The notes under the pieces: model-generated | What the model was told of the DNA's origin: nothing | The model's database searches: none | The model's input: only the letters and a program-made list of their open reading frames with translations | Shown: positions 14,405 to 14,881 of the stretch, in pieces | Layout: every line of letters starts with the position of its first letter | How positions within the stretch are numbered: position 1 is the stretch's first letter | Made by a program: the position numbers and the translations under genes | Assembly: GCA_900547475.1 (NCBI GenBank) | Contig: URGW01000054.1 | Location: 1-14,881 of the forward strand | Length of the DNA: 14,881 bases | DNA from: an uncultured Clostridium sp. | GTDB taxonomy: Bacteria; Bacillota; Clostridia; Clostridiales; Clostridiaceae | Reading direction: 5' to 3'

Positions 14405-14881
14405 ATTGTTCGTTATAGCTTGAATTGCCGTGATGACGAAAATTAATGATATTATCTCCAGGAATTATGTAATTTTCGTTAAGAATTTATATTGTTTTTT
14501 CCAGAAAAAGAGCTAAAGCTTCGAAAGTCATTTCATTCCATCAGCTTCTTAACGCTCTTTTTCTTCCAAAAACAATTAAATTCTAAAGCTTAATTACAAT
14601 ATTCCTTCCAAAATATCATTAATTTTTCTTTATCACTGGCTTTAAAGCTAAAAGATACAATTTTCTGTATGACCACCTTAAAAGTTAACGACTTCTGCTG
14701 TATTTTACATTATTGATTACTAATTCTCAAATAAACTAAGCGTGTTAATACACAGATTAATTACTGCATCATAAGAAAATTTGTAGCAAAAAATATTAAC
14801 TTTTAAGGTGGTGTTATAAGCAAACACATAGAAAAAGAAAAAATGAAATATTAATTTGGAGGGAACATTGAAATTGAGCCG
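14405..14881 (-). ncRNA. Large structured RNA element, copy B (5' end outside the window)
   Basis: Inverted relative to copy A and alignable to it from 14881 to 14405. Stems on plus-strand coordinates: P1, a perfect 17 bp helix (14672-14688 with 14796-14812); the extended hairpin helices 14491-14499/14568-14576 and 14503-14513/14554-14564, flanking TCC/TCC (GGA/GGA on the RNA strand); and arm pairing 14438-14453 with 14612-14628. Seven helix positions differ from copy A with both partners changed. The P1 loop is about 107 bases here against about 28 in copy A, so that loop tolerates insertion. The 40-base apical segment is nearly unchanged. The homology starts within ten bases of the ykvI stop codon. 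There is no protein-coding frame. The strand is assigned from the purine internal loop and G-U pairs and is less certain than the element itself. Confidence 0.68.

Overview
The window reads as a very AT-rich, endospore-forming low-GC Firmicute, most likely Clostridium sensu stricto. The reasons are the spmA-spmB pair, a long type-2 isoleucyl-tRNA synthetase behind a T-box leader, strong GGAGG ribosome binding sites, AT-rich codon use and many compact hairpin-plus-T-tract terminators. I cannot name the species. No transposase, integrase, phage gene, rRNA, tRNA or CRISPR array is visible.

Layout. (1) 1-380 is a large non-coding element, copy A. (2) 390-1508, minus strand: spmA-spmB, spore-core maturation. 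(3) 1714-1899, plus strand: a small coiled-coil protein with a perfect hairpin terminator. (4) 1902-2128: a gene-free gap holding a strong leftward promoter, a cre-like operator and that same bidirectional terminator, which together look like a small-RNA unit. (5) 2179-3177, minus: a LacI-family regulator, probably CcpA. (6) 3353-6463, minus: ileS with its T-box leader and consensus promoter up to 6904. (7) 6997-7431, plus: a Fur-box-like palindrome, a promoter and a small BFD-like [2Fe-2S] protein. (8) 7474-7713, minus: a GIY-YIG domain protein. (9) 7821-8999, plus: an RlmI-like 23S rRNA methyltransferase. (10) 9128-10872, minus: an ECF sigma factor, an overlapping probable anti-sigma factor and a DUF2752 membrane protein, forming one operon. 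(11) 11034-11960, minus: a TIGR01212/YtqA-type radical SAM protein. (12) 12114-13196, minus: a lipoprotein of unknown family. (13) 13346-14404, plus: a YkvI-type membrane transporter. (14) 14405-14881: the same element, copy B, inverted.

The most unusual content is the pair of inverted ~400-480 base elements at the two ends. Their sequences align, and the differences within stems are compensated on both sides: seven paired substitutions in one extended hairpin, with a conserved symmetrical GGA/GGA internal loop. A 40-base apical segment is nearly identical. This pattern means selection on RNA structure. The element also shows a 9-10 bp pseudoknot candidate and a middle segment that can pair with either the 5' or the 3' arm, as in a switch. 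Both copies abut the stop codon of the neighbouring gene, and both are cut by the window edge at almost the same homologous base, which suggests a multi-copy element that broke an assembly.

The genes are mostly housekeeping: translation (ileS, rRNA and tRNA modification), sporulation, carbon and iron regulation, and an envelope-stress-type sigma/anti-sigma pair. They do not form one pathway.
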